Shown here piece by piece: positions 26,124-41,700 of a stretch of DNA of 64,000 nucleotides; position 1 is the stretch's first letter; each line of letters starts with the position of its first letter. The translations under genes and the position numbers were made by a program. The DNA is from Membranipora membranacea (taxonomy: Eukaryota > Bryozoa > Gymnolaemata > Cheilostomatida > Membraniporidae). The stretch lies in NCBI GenBank assembly GCA_914767715.1, contig OU612066.1:11349001-11413000 (forward strand), in the 5' to 3' direction. A model generated the notes under the pieces. The model saw only the letters and a list, made by a program, of their open reading frames with translations, made no database searches and was not told the DNA's origin.

Positions 26124-27652
26124 TTATCTAAACTCATACACTGCTATACTTTTCTCAGGCACGTGTTCCAAAGATAGAGTTTGATACCATTCTGAGCTCC
26201 GGTGATAATAGTATCCTTCTATTGTTGATGTTGACTTTTGAAAGCATATATAGTAAAATCCAGCGAATGAAGCACCATGTATATCTCTAACAGTGTGATC
26301 AGGTACCAAGAAATGCTCCTACAAACCAATGCACAATTTATATAACTCTTATCTTAAACTAGCCACATTTTTACGCACAAATACTAACTTACCTTTCAAC
26401 TTTTCAGTATCACCAATAGAATGACTTGAAACCAACAACATAATACTCATACTACCGAGCTAAATTGTTTCCACATTTGAGTCCTCTGGCATGTGAAAAT
26501 GCCAAACATGGTAGGCCTATATTTTCCAGCCTTGTGTGATTGAAAAGCTGCAATACAGTTGACAATAGTAAGCGTTGATAACTTTGCAGGCTTTACTTAC
26601 CTTCCATCGCATAAATACGAAGTCTGTGCTGTCTATTTCTTTGTAATTAAAGTCATCACTGTTGAATGTTTTGCTGAACGGATAAAATGATAGGAACTTG
26701 TTCTACAATAAAAAGAAAACATAAATGTGTCGGCCAGCACTTCTTTATTATCTCTCGATCGGCATCTATAAACTACATGATTGATATGAATTGTCCGAAT
26801 TGAAATGTCTGAATTCATTATCGATTCGATCACATCTCTCTGCCAGTCCTAGGCCCAAACCCACCGAATATAAAACCAGCAGAAAGCTTGACGATACTGA
26901 TACTTTCTCTACAGTTGTTGAGTCAATCGCCTATTCAGTCGACATACATGACAGTACCGATACTTTCTCTACAGTTGATGACTCAATGTATGATTGTATG
27001 TAGCGTTGACTTACCCAATGTTTTTTGTCTACTTCTTCATCAGCTTCCCATTTCCGAGTCAAAAACGGATATTTTTTACTGATAATCTCTCCCTCGAAGA
27101 AAGTGGTCATGTTTGGAAATTCTTCGGTTAATCCAGATATTTTCAAGTAACCGCAGAGGTATGAGTTTTCTCTGTCCACATTCTATCGATAGAAATATTT
27201 ATATAATATCACCGGACATATAAATATGGTTATATTGTTTGTTAGTTGTTGAGGGGTTGATCAACTTACACTCTTCAATGTTTCAATCAACGTTTGGTCA
27301 GTAGGGTCCATCATTCCATACATTGTCATTATACATATCAGGCAGTGTGCAGTCATCAATAAAAAATTTGGTATGTCAGTCTCAACTTAGGATTTTACTT
27401 ACAGCTGGCTGCTATGATATGACCATGACCGACAGTGGAACAGTACTACAAACACAGGACACCCTGTAACAGTTATGATAATAAAATAAATAATTAAGTA
27501 CAAACCTGTAACACCACCTCAACATCATATTTGTGGCCCTTGCTTTTCTGGTGACCTCGAAATTTGGATCCATTGTACAGCAGAGAGGTTGCTATACCTT
27601 GTAGACGAGAATTTGCTGGTGGAGGTGGATTTATATCTACTCTGGATGGCAT
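26124..27652 (-). CDS. GID4: GID/CTLH E3 ligase substrate receptor GID4 (Vid24)
   Basis: GID4 is the substrate receptor of the GID/CTLH ubiquitin ligase. It binds proteins with an N-terminal proline or similar degron in a beta-barrel pocket. Four minus-strand exons, 27652-27506, 27182-27015, 26702-26601 and 26318-26124, join in phase 0 throughout and give 203 residues. The ATG at 27650-27652 begins [12 protein letters not shown], matching the conserved short N-terminus before [17 protein letters not shown]. Later hallmarks are [53 protein letters not shown], the loop [20 protein letters not shown] and the end [11 protein letters not shown]...YEFR. An acceptor-like CAG two bases before the ATG leaves a non-coding upstream exon possible. 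The human protein has a longer N-terminal extension, but the core here is intact. Confidence 0.97.
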
Positions 27653-27941
27653 ATCTGTGAAGACAACAAGGTACAATAAAAGATCCTAGATTCTTAGTTT
27701 TTGATAAAAACGGAAATGCAGTTAAGGAATATGAGAGTTTTAGTAGTAATTCAAGATAATAATTAGTAAAACTATCGTTCCAACTTCTTAAAAAAAAATT
27801 ATTTCATCTTCAATCAACAAAAAATTCACAGTCCTTCGAAATGTTAAGTGTTATGTGATAGAGTTTGGTTATATAATAGAAATCATGCAATGGAGAAACT
27901 TTCCTTATTGTGGCTATTCAGTTTCTGATTTTTCTAATAAT
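27653..27941. promoter_or_regulatory. Probable bidirectional promoter, GID4 / NDUFAB1
   Basis: The start codons of GID4 (minus) and NDUFAB1 (plus) face away from each other across only about 290 bases, which must hold both promoters and 5' untranslated regions unless either has a distant 5' exon. The interval is AT-rich with no obvious TATA box or CpG cluster. Confidence 0.6.
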
Positions 27942-29192
<1,251 letters not shown>

Positions 29193-29403
29193 AAACACAA
29201 TACTTGGCCTCATTGTATAGTCAATCTTGGAGACTGTTTATCCTTTACATTAATGAACTCACACGGTTCATTTAGGGTTGCCAAAGTGTGCATTTCCAAT
29301 TCTGTACTTCAATAATTTATGTGGTGATCGTGTCCGCATTTTATCTTCCCATGGAGGTGCAAGTGCAGCAGTTTCTTTTATATTGTTGAAAGCGTGTCGT
29401 CTC

Positions 29404-29409
29404 AATAAA
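29404..29409 (+). terminator. Polyadenylation signal of NDUFAB1
   Basis: An AATAAA hexamer lies about 210 bases after the NDUFAB1 stop codon. The remaining ~350 bases up to the huntingtin stop at 29765 should hold the 3' ends of both convergent genes. Confidence 0.65.
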
Positions 29410-29764
29410 ACATGGTTTTCACTGGATTTGATCCAATCATAATTTATAATCTACTGTCATATTTATGAATACCAGTTTGATCGATTGAATAAGAAAAAAG
29501 TGGCAGATTTCATAGCACATATTACCAGTGTTATGGGCAGCTCTTAATACCTGCATTCCTATAATAATAGTTATTCATTTTCCGCAATTATTTGATGAAA
29601 ACTTGGAATAATGAATAAGAAGGATCAGTAGTAGTTTGAGGATTCAAAAATGCAGCCTGGGTAGCCTAACAATTATAGTTAAACAATACATATAAAAAAT
29701 AATTTCAAAATTTTCACATTACAAAAATCAAATACTTGGATTTTGTTTAGAAAAAAATAATGAA

Positions 29765-32700
29765 CTACAGGCCGTCTGAGCCGGTCATGGCCTCCAATGC
29801 TGTCTTATATATCTGTTCATTTCTAGCTGCTGACTGAAATACAGAGATGAACGTCTGCCTCTTCTGTACATCATTAGCTAGACTTTCATAGAAATCCTTA
29901 CAACCAATCACAAATACCATCTCATCAACCTGAAGAATACAATACAATGAGTGCCCGTCAGCTTGGAGGTAGCATGTAATGCAAACATCATAAACTGAGC
30001 TAAACAAATAAGTAGATACAACTGATTATCGCATCATTGCTATATGATTTCATGTCAGTTTATCAAATTAAGTTCTTCGCGATCTTGTGATTGGTGAAAG
30101 AACCTGGCACCATGAATAAATGCTATGCTTGGGTTGTACTCACTGGTTCTAGGAGACCTATCCGTGATGATACAAAAGGGAACAGTCCTTTTAGCCAATC
30201 ATTAGCCGAAGCGCTGACAAAGAAGCAGCTTAGACTCCAGATAGCTGTAGCTAGTGGGTTCCTCTGAGTGAAACTGCTCACTGACAGTAATACCCATTCA
30301 TGTAATACTGCAGATCCTCCTGCTAACATCTGCTGCTCAAATACCTAAAGGAGAAAACAGTTTAAAAAAAAAAGCTCCTTTAGATGTGAAATTTATGCAG
30401 CACTGGGGTAGGGGAGTTAAATTTAAAATTGCAATACCTTGTAGCAAAAAGAACACACAAACACATTGTTAAAATGGTGCAAGAATTAGCTCAAACCAGA
30501 CTTTCATTATAAAAACAAGTGCTAACTCATGTAAATCAGACGGAAGTTCGATTGTATCATCAGGTTAGAGCACTGCACAATGGTGGCATTATTCCCAAAG
30601 TATCTGATCTGACAGAGGAGCAATCAGCTGTCGGGAAGCGAGCAACATTCGAATTAGGAGTTCTGATTAACTAAGTGACATACCAGGGGCTTTGAATTGT
30701 AAATCTTTATAAAGAGAAAAGGGCAGACAGGCCAGGATAAGATCAGACACAGAAATCATTTTACTTTTTCGCATTTGCAGAGCGGTTTGAGATGATAACC
30801 TATATAAAGTGGTAATGTGTGTATGTGGTGTCTTTACATAAGTTGCTCAGAGGTTCAACAGTTAGTGTGATCTTAATTGCGATAAAGTTGTGTTGTTAAC
30901 ACTTACTTCATATATCATCCTGGCAATGAGCGTAGGGTGAGCCTGCTGCTCAGACAGGAATTCGCCGATCACTTTGTTCATGATATCCTGAGAAGTGAAG
31001 AGGTTAGACATGAGAGGAGGAAGTATTCCTGTTATTAACTCTGCCTCCTGTGGTAATCCTCGCCTTATTCTGAAATATAGTCAGAGTATAATCAAGTAAA
31101 ACTAACATACACTGTAATATTGATTCAACCAAAAGAACTGCCAAATAACTAGCGCATTAGACCTGCATAAGCTTCCTCGTCCAACTTTTTGAGGCTGTGA
31201 AGCAGAACGCCTCTGATTCTCGATATCTTAGCCATGGCTGCAAATATCACGCTATCATAGTTAAGTATCAAATGCACTGGGTGACGAGACATATCTGATA
31301 CCTAGCACATGACAAGTAACAGAGCAATTAGATCTTTAACTTTTGTTCATTTCGGAGTTGTCTTCAATATACAAAGAGGAGTAAACCCCTGAAGATGTCT
31401 TTGCATATCACCTTGATGAAGTCCCAAACTCCCTGGATATAACAAGTTGGACACATTCAATAATAGCAAACAAAGTTATTGTTAAAGGTTAGTCACACCT
31501 ATCAAACAGTATAGATACTAGTTCCATCTTGACTTCAGACAGCTGCTCCTTATTATCATCATTATCCGATATATCAGCATACATACAGGTGATTAAAAGT
31601 CCCAACACGGAATGTACATGTAAATGCATAGTGGGCATTGCCAACCTGTAAGAAAGAGGTAAACACTTTGGCTATCAACAAGTTTGATTTAGCCAAATCT
31701 CTGGTAAACAGTAATAAGAGTTAAAACTTAGATAATTTCCTATTGCACAAATATCAGATTCAATAACTGAGATCATTCTGCCATCACAAACACAGTGTAC
31801 ATACTATTTCAACATTTAATATGTTGGTAATACACCTGTAATTGGGTGAAGTTTAATTTGTTGCACCCATCCTCAATTAAATTGATTAGTATGTCTGATG
31901 ACAAATGAGGCTGTAGCCAATTCAAAAGCACTGCTATCAGTGATATTGAACCCTGTTAATATTTTCAGGTGTGTTTGCAATGGAAATTTATTGAATTAAA
32001 GTTTGAAATTTTTTATGCAAAATCCTTTTAGGAAGATCAATGCATACGGGTGGGCTAATGCAAGTTAGACCGGAAATGTGTGCAAAATGCAATGGTCTTA
32101 TATATGGGGCCACTAAAAAATTCTGACAACAAATTTTCACCCCATAGTCACCAATATGGAAGAGCATACCACCATTTTGAGTGGTCTGGTTAAAGAATTG
32201 AAAGAACCTGAAGCAGGCCTATTGAGGTGACAAGTCAAGATGGTTTGAATGTAAAGCAATGGGGAAATAAATAGAGGTGTTGGACCGTTGATGACTATAA
32301 TATAAATTCTACGTGGTCACAACATAAGGTCACAGATGAAAATGGGAAGCTTGGAGAAAAATACTCATTCCTTAGTAATCAGTTCATGTATTATAACTGA
32401 TGACCCACTGACCTATCAGATGCTAGTTTGAGGAGAGTGACAGCTTCCTGTTTGCTGACAGAGTTGGTCAGTAACAATCTCTCAAATCCGTAGAGCACAG
32501 CTGAATACACTTTGGTGGTGATGTCATTCTCACTGCTATTTATCAGCTGCACAGCCAACTACAACAATAGAAATAAGCATCAGTAACAGAACACAATAAA
32601 GATTCAATATTTTTTGTTCTCCAAACATATCAAATGTAGGGTACTAAACAGTTTTTTAATATGTGTTTTTTGCTCAAATCATACCATCTAATCTGAAATA

Positions 32701-35700
32701 ATTTACTCAAGGTTATGATACCAGCGTTGACCGATTTGGATATTTTATATACCGTTGGAAAGCTGCTGAGCTACTGATCGCTAATTGCTCATCAAAAACG
32801 TGATTGGATTATGTTGCGTCATTTTATCGGAGAAATGAGGCCGAAAAGGCTGTTTTTAGCAAAGTGGATGGCTGCGCTACATTGATTACTAGAAAGTTTA
32901 AAACAGGTCGCATTCATTCTTAGAGACATAGTTCATCCTAATTTTAGGTTGAAAATAATATTTGATGAGCCCAAAGTGCCTTTTTACACACGTCATAAGG
33001 CGTGTGGTTTTTTAACTTTGATGATATAATGTGAAATTTTAAGCAACGATTTGAGACAGTTTGAATAAAAAAGGGCCAAATTTTTCGCTTTTTTCCACTA
33101 TATTGCTGTTTAAATGACACACACCACGATAAAATGACGCAACGTCACCCAATCACGTTTTTGATGAGCTATTAGCGATCAGTAGCTCAGCAGCTTTCCA
33201 ACGGTATATAAAATGTCCAAATCGGTCAACACTAGTATCATAACCTTAACACCCTATATTGATACTGTCTTCAGCGCCGTTTAAAATCCACTCATGGTAA
33301 ATTGAACTAGCTTATTTAAGATTATACCAAATTACTTTTGTTAATATCCTCTCCTTAGCTATTCAGTAAAGGCTGATACGGGGAACTTTGAAAATCATAA
33401 ATCCCCAATATCCAATTCAGTCGTTTTGTTGACTTTGAGCAAGGAAACTATATCTACTCTCCTTTCCTCTCTGAAAAGTTTTTATCGCTAAATTAAGGCA
33501 CATATTATTCTCGGAAGAGGTAGAAATAAAGATTATAGCTCAACCTTAGTTTAAAAGACAAAAAAAAATACAGATGACTGATTACCTGTAATATTTTAGG
33601 GATGAGTGTAGGAGCAGCTCTAGTCTGCTCCAGATAATGCTCTATCAGGTAAAACGTAAGAGACCACAGTGTAAGTAAGTGTACCTCTGACATCAGAACA
33701 TGTCTACAAAAAAACAGCATTAAATTTGAAAACTCACAATTATCTAACTAACTATGACCAGGAGTAAAGACAGGGCAATTGATGGTTCACTGTATTAAAC
33801 AAAATATGTTTCGGTACCGTACCTTATTATCTAATTGCAAAGAATCTGTTACCATTTACTCTGTTTTATCCAAGTAGTAGTATTGATATATCATATCTTA
33901 TCTTCAATTGTATCCCATCAATTTTATCTTTTTTCACTTTGAACTTAATTCACTTTATTGTTTAATATTTTAAAGTTCGTGTTTTTTGACACAATTTTAT
34001 TAAGCGCTCCAAAATAAACATATACATCTGTATTATAATATTAGTATTTTACTGGTACTTAGTACTGGTTTATTTTGGGAGCTAGCATGAATTATTTTGT
34101 TTTAGTGTTTTGTATATGACACAGTCACAGATAAATTAAATCTACACTTATTATTAGCTTACTTGGATATCAGACTGTCCATAGTTTTACTGATGCAATC
34201 TATTAGAATGGTAAGTAATGACTTCATCAGGTCAGAATCTCTGGCTGACTCCAGTAAATACAGACTACCATTCATAGCAGCAAGCTTAGTGGGAATGTGT
34301 GTAGATTTCAGGGAAGTCTCTATAAGCTTATGTAGTTTCTCTTCTGAACTTGAGTCCTGTTGAGATAAGAGAACGGAATGGAATAGATATGGTCATGTAT
34401 GTCACTGTATGTCAATTATTTAATCCACAAAATCCAGGTAATAAATTTGAAAGGGATCTAGACAGGACAGTACCTCCACAAAATATCCTAAAATACTAAG
34501 TTGAAGGATCATTCAGCTCTACCACAGGAGAAAAATTTCTGCTGAAGAAATAAATTCTACGCCTGAATAATGTTTTGACGACATGTTGAGTAAAAAGAAC
34601 AGTTAAACCATGGGTTAAGAGCATTATTTTTTAACCACAAATTTGAGACCATTAAACAAACTTTGGAGGAAGGTACTTATTAAAATTGGCCGAATATTAT
34701 ATTTATAGTTATATAGTTATATTATAGTTCTAGTACAATATTGTCATATATAAGAAGCTGCACTTACTATTTCATGTATAGCAGCAGCCTTACACAGTCC
34801 GAGTACCACATACTGATTCATGAGCTCATCCTCCCCGCTGTGGTGAGATTGGTGTAACTCTTGTAATGTGTTAAACATCCACTCAAACTGTCCGCGTTCA
34901 TAGAACAAATCTGATAGCACCAGTGTCTGAAGAAAGAAACCACACATAATATAATCACAATGGGTACAATGAACACGAGACATGTTTACATATGGACAAC
35001 TAGCAGATAAAAAGTACATTTCCGAAAATATTGGAAATAGACTACGTTTTATTGCTATGCATTTCAGTTTTTTTGTTGTTTTAAGGTGAATGAAACCACC
35101 AATAAAACAGGGTCTCTCTACAGCTTCATTTTCTGTTTTCCTACTGTGTAATACATAAAAGTTGGTCGAGTGCTCAGACGGCTGCAAGTGCGAGTTTACG
35201 GCATAACACTACCAATTATGCTTGGCAATATTATGCCACAAACTCAGATTTGCAGACGTCCGAGCAATAAGACTAGTTTATGAAATGTAATAAGTGTTGG
35301 TAAAGATCAATTCAAAATGCAATCTAGCACACATCATCGTCAGGTACTCACAGATTTGGCACACTCATTGAGTAACATAAGTGGTGTTTTAGGATGAGCA
35401 GTTGGAGAGAGAAGGTGAGTATACACATCTATCAGAAGTTTGAGACATGACGCGACGTCGACAGAGTCAGACGATGACTTTGCTGTCGGCAGCTGACCAG
35501 ATTTCTCAGTTTTCTCCACATCAGCTTTCTCTAGGTTAGGAATAGATGGAGTCCCTGGTGGTATACTGAGCTTTGTGGTAATATAGTCAACAGATAACTG
35601 AAACAGAAATATGAAACCTGCCGTATTGAGTTCACTGTCCGATACAATTCCTGTGGCCTTACAAGTGGAATGAGCAGGGCTTTTTAAACCAAACCCTTGC

Positions 35701-38700
35701 AATTACCTCACTCAGAATCCTCACTAGTTTGTTCCTTCAATAAGGCTTATTCGTCCCTAAATCGTCCACTCAAAATAATTAGGAAAGACACTTATAGTTG
35801 GTCTTGTTCATCTCAGTAATAACAATCAGGTGTATTTTGACAGTTTCAAATGAGAGACCTTTCTGGATATCACACTTAATCGGAGCTAGATGCACAGTAA
35901 CAGAGTTATTGTTGAGCCCAGGCTTGGTCATGGCTGAGACTGAGAATTAACAGAAATCACTGACTGTACCTGGTTGTAAGAAATATCACAACTTGTTCTC
36001 TCCAAGTTTCTACAGAATAAATCTGTATCTCTCATACAGTCACAAGCATGAGGCGACTTCTGCTCTAAATAAATCCTCAACTCATATAACTTCTCACCAA
36101 TTCTACAATGAGTACCAAAAAAATGTTTTACTGAGGTTGAGTCAATGACTTGCATTGAACTGTAGGGAGTAAATTTTCTGCAGCTCAAATTGATTTTGAT
36201 ATTGCATCATCATTTAATTCCTGGGTATAATCTTGGGTATAATGTAAGCTAGTCAATTTTTAGGAGAAAAGTAAAAGCAAATGATTTTGATCAAGCAATT
36301 GGAAACTTGTTCATTCGAGTGCAGTTGTTGAATATATTGTCAAGTAAGAATTAATTACAGATCTTCCTTGCACTTATGTGTTCGTTTCAGGGCTTCACCC
36401 ACAGGGTGCAGAAGTAGTGATGCAGTCACCCAAAAAGGGGAAAATCATTTCTTTGAGTTCTAATACATTATCATCACATATACTGGTGACAGATAAACAT
36501 GACACTACAGCACTACGGCTCAGGCTGCTGGTGACTTACTTAGAGGCATTTAAAGCCTGTATTCTCCGCTGCCTGTGTACATGCTTATAACATTTGTGTA
36601 GAGTATTTCCCTGCTCTGTTTTGTTCAGTGTGTGACACAGTAAGCCTGTTATACCTCTCAATGCTGACACCATCCACTCTATATTCTCAACATCATCCTA
36701 AAAATCATTGTTACCATTTGATATAGATATGATAATTCATATCTAAAAGCAATGTATCCCTAAATGTGCACTATTTGAAAACTACAATTGTATCCGTATG
36801 GGAACCCAAAAACTTGGTTGACATTTTTATCTTAAAATACTAACAAAAAGGTTTAACCCGAGTGGTGTCCATGCATACATACTCAAGCTTCTCAAGAGAG
36901 AAGACCAGTGAGGAAATTGACTGTAATCATTCAAGAAAATTAGAATCAGAAATTAAACTTCGAAATATTTCATTTGTTAACCAAACATGGCAGAGACAGA
37001 ATACAATATATACAAAGCACTTTTGAGAGACCTCACCTCCTCACTGATGTCATCAGCTCCTGTCACAGCGACAGGACTCAGCAGGTGTAAGAGACACGCC
37101 CATGTCTCCTCAAACTGATGTCTGCTGATCCAGCCTAACAGGTTATTCCTCTTTATGAACTCTCTCAGTACAGGAGTGTCCTGCAGTGCATCAGCTCGCA
37201 GCTCTGGCTTGTGATTGTCTCCGCGTGGCTCAGATATGATAAAAGCACTCACTGGCATCCTAGCGTGTTCGTTTACACATGGCAGACGAGCCAAACCTGT
37301 GAATTACGCAACGCAATGTAAGAAAAAATCTTCCATTGACCTTGCATCACAACCAGAATAACTATTGATGAGCAAACAGTTGATTTTATTTATAATAATT
37401 GTATGAATTATGAAGCATTGAAATGATCTTCCTTAAATTTTCATCAGGCAGACAAGAGTTACAAGTAAGTCAGTTAGTTAAAGCAGTTGATTTGTATACT
37501 GACCTCTGATAGCGGTGTCTAGTCGGTTCACCAGAGAAGGTGGTAGACAACTTTTACCGGGTAGTAACACATCGGAGAGACAAGTCACTAACTCTGATAT
37601 CTGTACATAGCCATCTTGTGACATCATCAAGGCTTCTATAAAATAGTGTATATCATGTGTAAGATGAGAATGAAATCTGTACAATAAGGGCTGTAGGTTG
37701 ATTCCTGATCTGTAGAATTGCATTGAAGTCATTTATGGTAGGCCAATATGTTTTTAAACAAGAATAAATGGCCAGTATTTTGAATGAGCACTCAAAACAT
37801 CACCAGGTTGCGTTGTCTAATTACTGGTACACTGTATTGTAATATATTGTATAGTATGGTACTCGTAAAGCCATAGCAAAATCTTGTAAGCTAGGTTACC
37901 TCTGCCATCTTCACTCTCCCCTGACAGCCCTGGAACATTGAGACCTCTCAGTAGGTGTGCTAGAGAGTCTATGATAGAGAATACTTGTATCTGATTGGCT
38001 GAGAAGACGGCGTTGACGGTTTTGTTCTTCAGTATGAGTCCCAGCAGTGACAGGTTAGAGTAGAGCTTGTATATATCAGCAGGTGCCCTGTCAGGTGACA
38101 TATCATCTACATGGGTGGTCCAGCTATGCATTATCTGACTAGATGAGCGCGTCAACAGATCAGGTGATGGTTTTATCTTCTACAATAAGCAACATCCATA
38201 TTCAACTGCTACAGATCAAGTTTGCTGCAATTCGCTTCGAATTGGAGCTCATTAGTTTCATTAAATTTCTGCAGGCATACTTGGTCATCAGAATAACCTA
38301 CCATGAGTTTGACTAAAATTCAACCCCTTCTCTGATCCAATGACAAGAAAACTTTAGCATAAGAAAACACAGGAGTTATGCCTTCATTGATGTTGAATAG
38401 ACAACTTGAAACTTAATATGCAGTCTAGTGTGATGCTGATACAGTTGACAATTTAGGAATCATAAATCCACTTACATCAAAATAGGTCACAGCAATGTTA
38501 CATATAGCCTCTAACTCTGACGTCTCCAGATTTTCCAGAGACTGAGGACAATGCTGCAGGTAAGATGATGTAGCATTTACAATCTCTACTGATATGCCTG
38601 AGGACTGATGGTGTATCATTGATTCGTCAAGTGATACTATAAAAAAAAGATGGTTAGTTGGCAGATAACAATGAGAATAATTTCATGTTTCTTACCTCAA

Positions 38701-41700
38701 GGATAATGAGGTGTGTCATTAAAACAATCATTGATATTGCTTTTTTCAGAGTCACAACAACCCTATATGGCACACAAACTGATAAGATACAGCCACTGAA
38801 TAAAATTATTCTTATGGAACATAAAGATTACAGTTATAAAGTAAGAACCCACAATGTTGGGACTGATGTGACTGTAACTTTAACACTAATCAGTAGAATT
38901 GCAGAATAAAAAAGACATGGAAATTTTCTTGTTCACAAATAAGCAGACTAGAAGAATTTTTCCATGTCGATTGCCTAATTCCAGAATGCTACCAGAAACT
39001 GTTAATAAGGTGCAGCCTGCCTGCTTTGTCAAAAGTAAGCCAATCTTGCCGTTCTCATTTGGAGTTCAGTGGATATATATTTTTTCACCTGTGAGCTCAT
39101 TCTCTGTAGGGTTGACAATCTTTGCCCAGATTTGTTTCAGTATTTGCTCAGAAGCATCGAGTAGTGGAGATAACTCCTGACTAGAGACGCCATTAGCTTC
39201 ACTGAGATCTATTACTGTACCAGTATCAGTTCTGCAAAAACAAATTTCACTGATCATACCATCTCTAACTGTGGGTGGTTTTACTTTAGAGATGACATTT
39301 CTTGCATGTTTGTAGGATAAATATGATGGAATATGCATACAGTTTAAAACTAATTTTTCATACCATTCAGAGGAATATAAGTTGATTACATAGACTCATT
39401 GGAGCATTAACATTTGTTTTTTCTGCAATTTATGTGACAGAGAAATAAACCTAGAACTAAAGATGCACAGCAGTACTTTCACATGAGTATCATACTTATA
39501 GTGTCTTTACCTGACAGACTTGTTAGCACCATGCTCTATACACTGAGACAAGCACTTCAACTGGAATGTATCTTCTGACATAATCGCCAATATATCCGGA
39601 GTTTCCAAACTTCCTGTAAAACACGTGACACATAAGCCGACGAATTTCTTCCAAGAGGCATATTGTCAAAAAACCGAGGATAATTGCACAGACTGCATCA
39701 AGTGCAAGTTTTTTCCTTTTTCGTGTTTGATTATGCGATGCAACGACAGCCGTCTGAGCGCTCAAGACTTAATGACTGTTATAATCAGATTACCTTCGAA
39801 ACAGCCTCTTAGACATTATTTCATTCTTGGCTAGCATGGAGTACAATACGCTATAATAAATATTCTGGATTCAATATTAGATACATCATTGTATTGATAA
39901 ATCAGGACGCTACCGCACCATCAAGTACACAGGTGCCTGGGGCCGTGACTGCTTTTTACGACATCTTATTCTCACATTAAACAATATTCTTTTTTAACTT
40001 TTACCACAGAGACCTGATTTTTCTATGTTTTGTCATTTGCCAGAATATACACCGAATTTCACAGCTTTTTTGTCAGTGATAGTAATAAATCCATACATCC
40101 ATCCAAATTCCGACACTTCACACATGCCACATATTAACTATTCAAGACTTTATCACATACCTAGTAGAGATGAGCAGAGCCTGGCAGATGACTTCACACT
40201 GCTGCACACATATCTGGTGAGCTGAAGGTAGAACTGCTTATTAGCTATCTTATTGAGAGGCGGAGTCACAGCCTGGAATGTTGGGGTGTCAGGGGGGATA
40301 ACTGTAGAGAAGAATGAAGCCCTGAGCTTCTCTACCAGTGATAGAAGGCGCCGATGTCTCTGTTTACTTGAGTGTAGAGTAACAAGTATTCTCATCAAAT
40401 CCTCCTCTGTCAGCTCTTTGTGTACCGTCTATCAAAGATACATCACGATTGTCAGTTTTAAATTTGACAAATGGGATATATGAAAGTGATAACTCAATGA
40501 CGGACCTGAGAGTCATTGCCAATTTTTTGTACTGGTGAAATAATTAGCAGACTCAAGAAATCCCTCAAAGTCACACACAATCAGGAATGGGTATTTGCAC
40601 TTATATAGATTACATACTTTACAGAACCAATTTGTATAGTCTTTCATGTCTTGATAGAATACATGGATAGATAGAATCAGGAATGACTAGGTGTCCATGT
40701 GTTATGACTAAATAAAAAACATGGATATATTACGGTGATCAATGATCTGATTGGACAGTTATTAATCCTGACCTGTTTATCTTCAGCCAGTAGCACTTCC
40801 ACTCTTCTACACGCCACACTATCACACATTCTGCTGATCGCAGCGTGACAAGTCAGCATAATCTTATCCACCAATAAGACGAGCACAGCGCCACTCTGAT
40901 CTTTGTGCATGTTACGTAGACAGGTGACAACGTTACGTAACTTGGTTATGTTACTGTTAGGTTTGTAACGAGACTGCACTGCAGATATGAACAGGCCACT
41001 AGCTGACGGGTTACTGTATACAGCACTAGAGTGAGAAAAATATGTAATATTATTTTAAGAAGATTAGAATTGCAAACTTGATGAAGAAGCTTGCCACAGG
41101 AACCACAACATCTATCATTGATATTGGCAGAATTTTTTTTCGCAGTTTATTGTTTGAGGTTTAGCGTGTGGAATGAAATTATCCTTTATGCTACAATCAC
41201 ACAAAAATAATACCAGATAGTACAAGGCTAGTGTTGTGGCTCTCATTATTTCCGCTCTCTTGATTACAGTGATACCTCCATTTTGTAAAGAATGACTATC
41301 ATCATTTTAAAAGGAGGACACAACCTGTAATGGAAAACATTTTAAGTTTCCAATTCAACCAAACAAAAAAAGATTATTTTGCTTACCTCATGAAGTCCTG
41401 TACTGGTGTCTCGTGCATTTGATCGATGATCTCGTTGACATGATTGACAGTGAGCCATGTGAGATGTTCAGCATCGTGTAGATTCTCCACTACATAGTCA
41501 CAGTACATGGCGAGACCGGCACTCTTTATAATCTCATGGTTCAGTGGCAGGACTGTCTGGGTGCTGAAATTATACATCAAAGTATAACATTATGGAGGAG
41601 GGAAAAACAGTTGCATTGTGAGTTGTTTACTCTCTGCATTGGAGACAGCTGAATCTTACTATTTGTGTACTTTACATACCGGAAATATATGTACATATTT

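Noticed and set aside
36378-36590. 70-codon plus-strand frame near a huntingtin exon
   Set aside because: It overlaps the minus-strand exon 36540-36697, has no splice-compatible partner, and encodes nothing recognisable.
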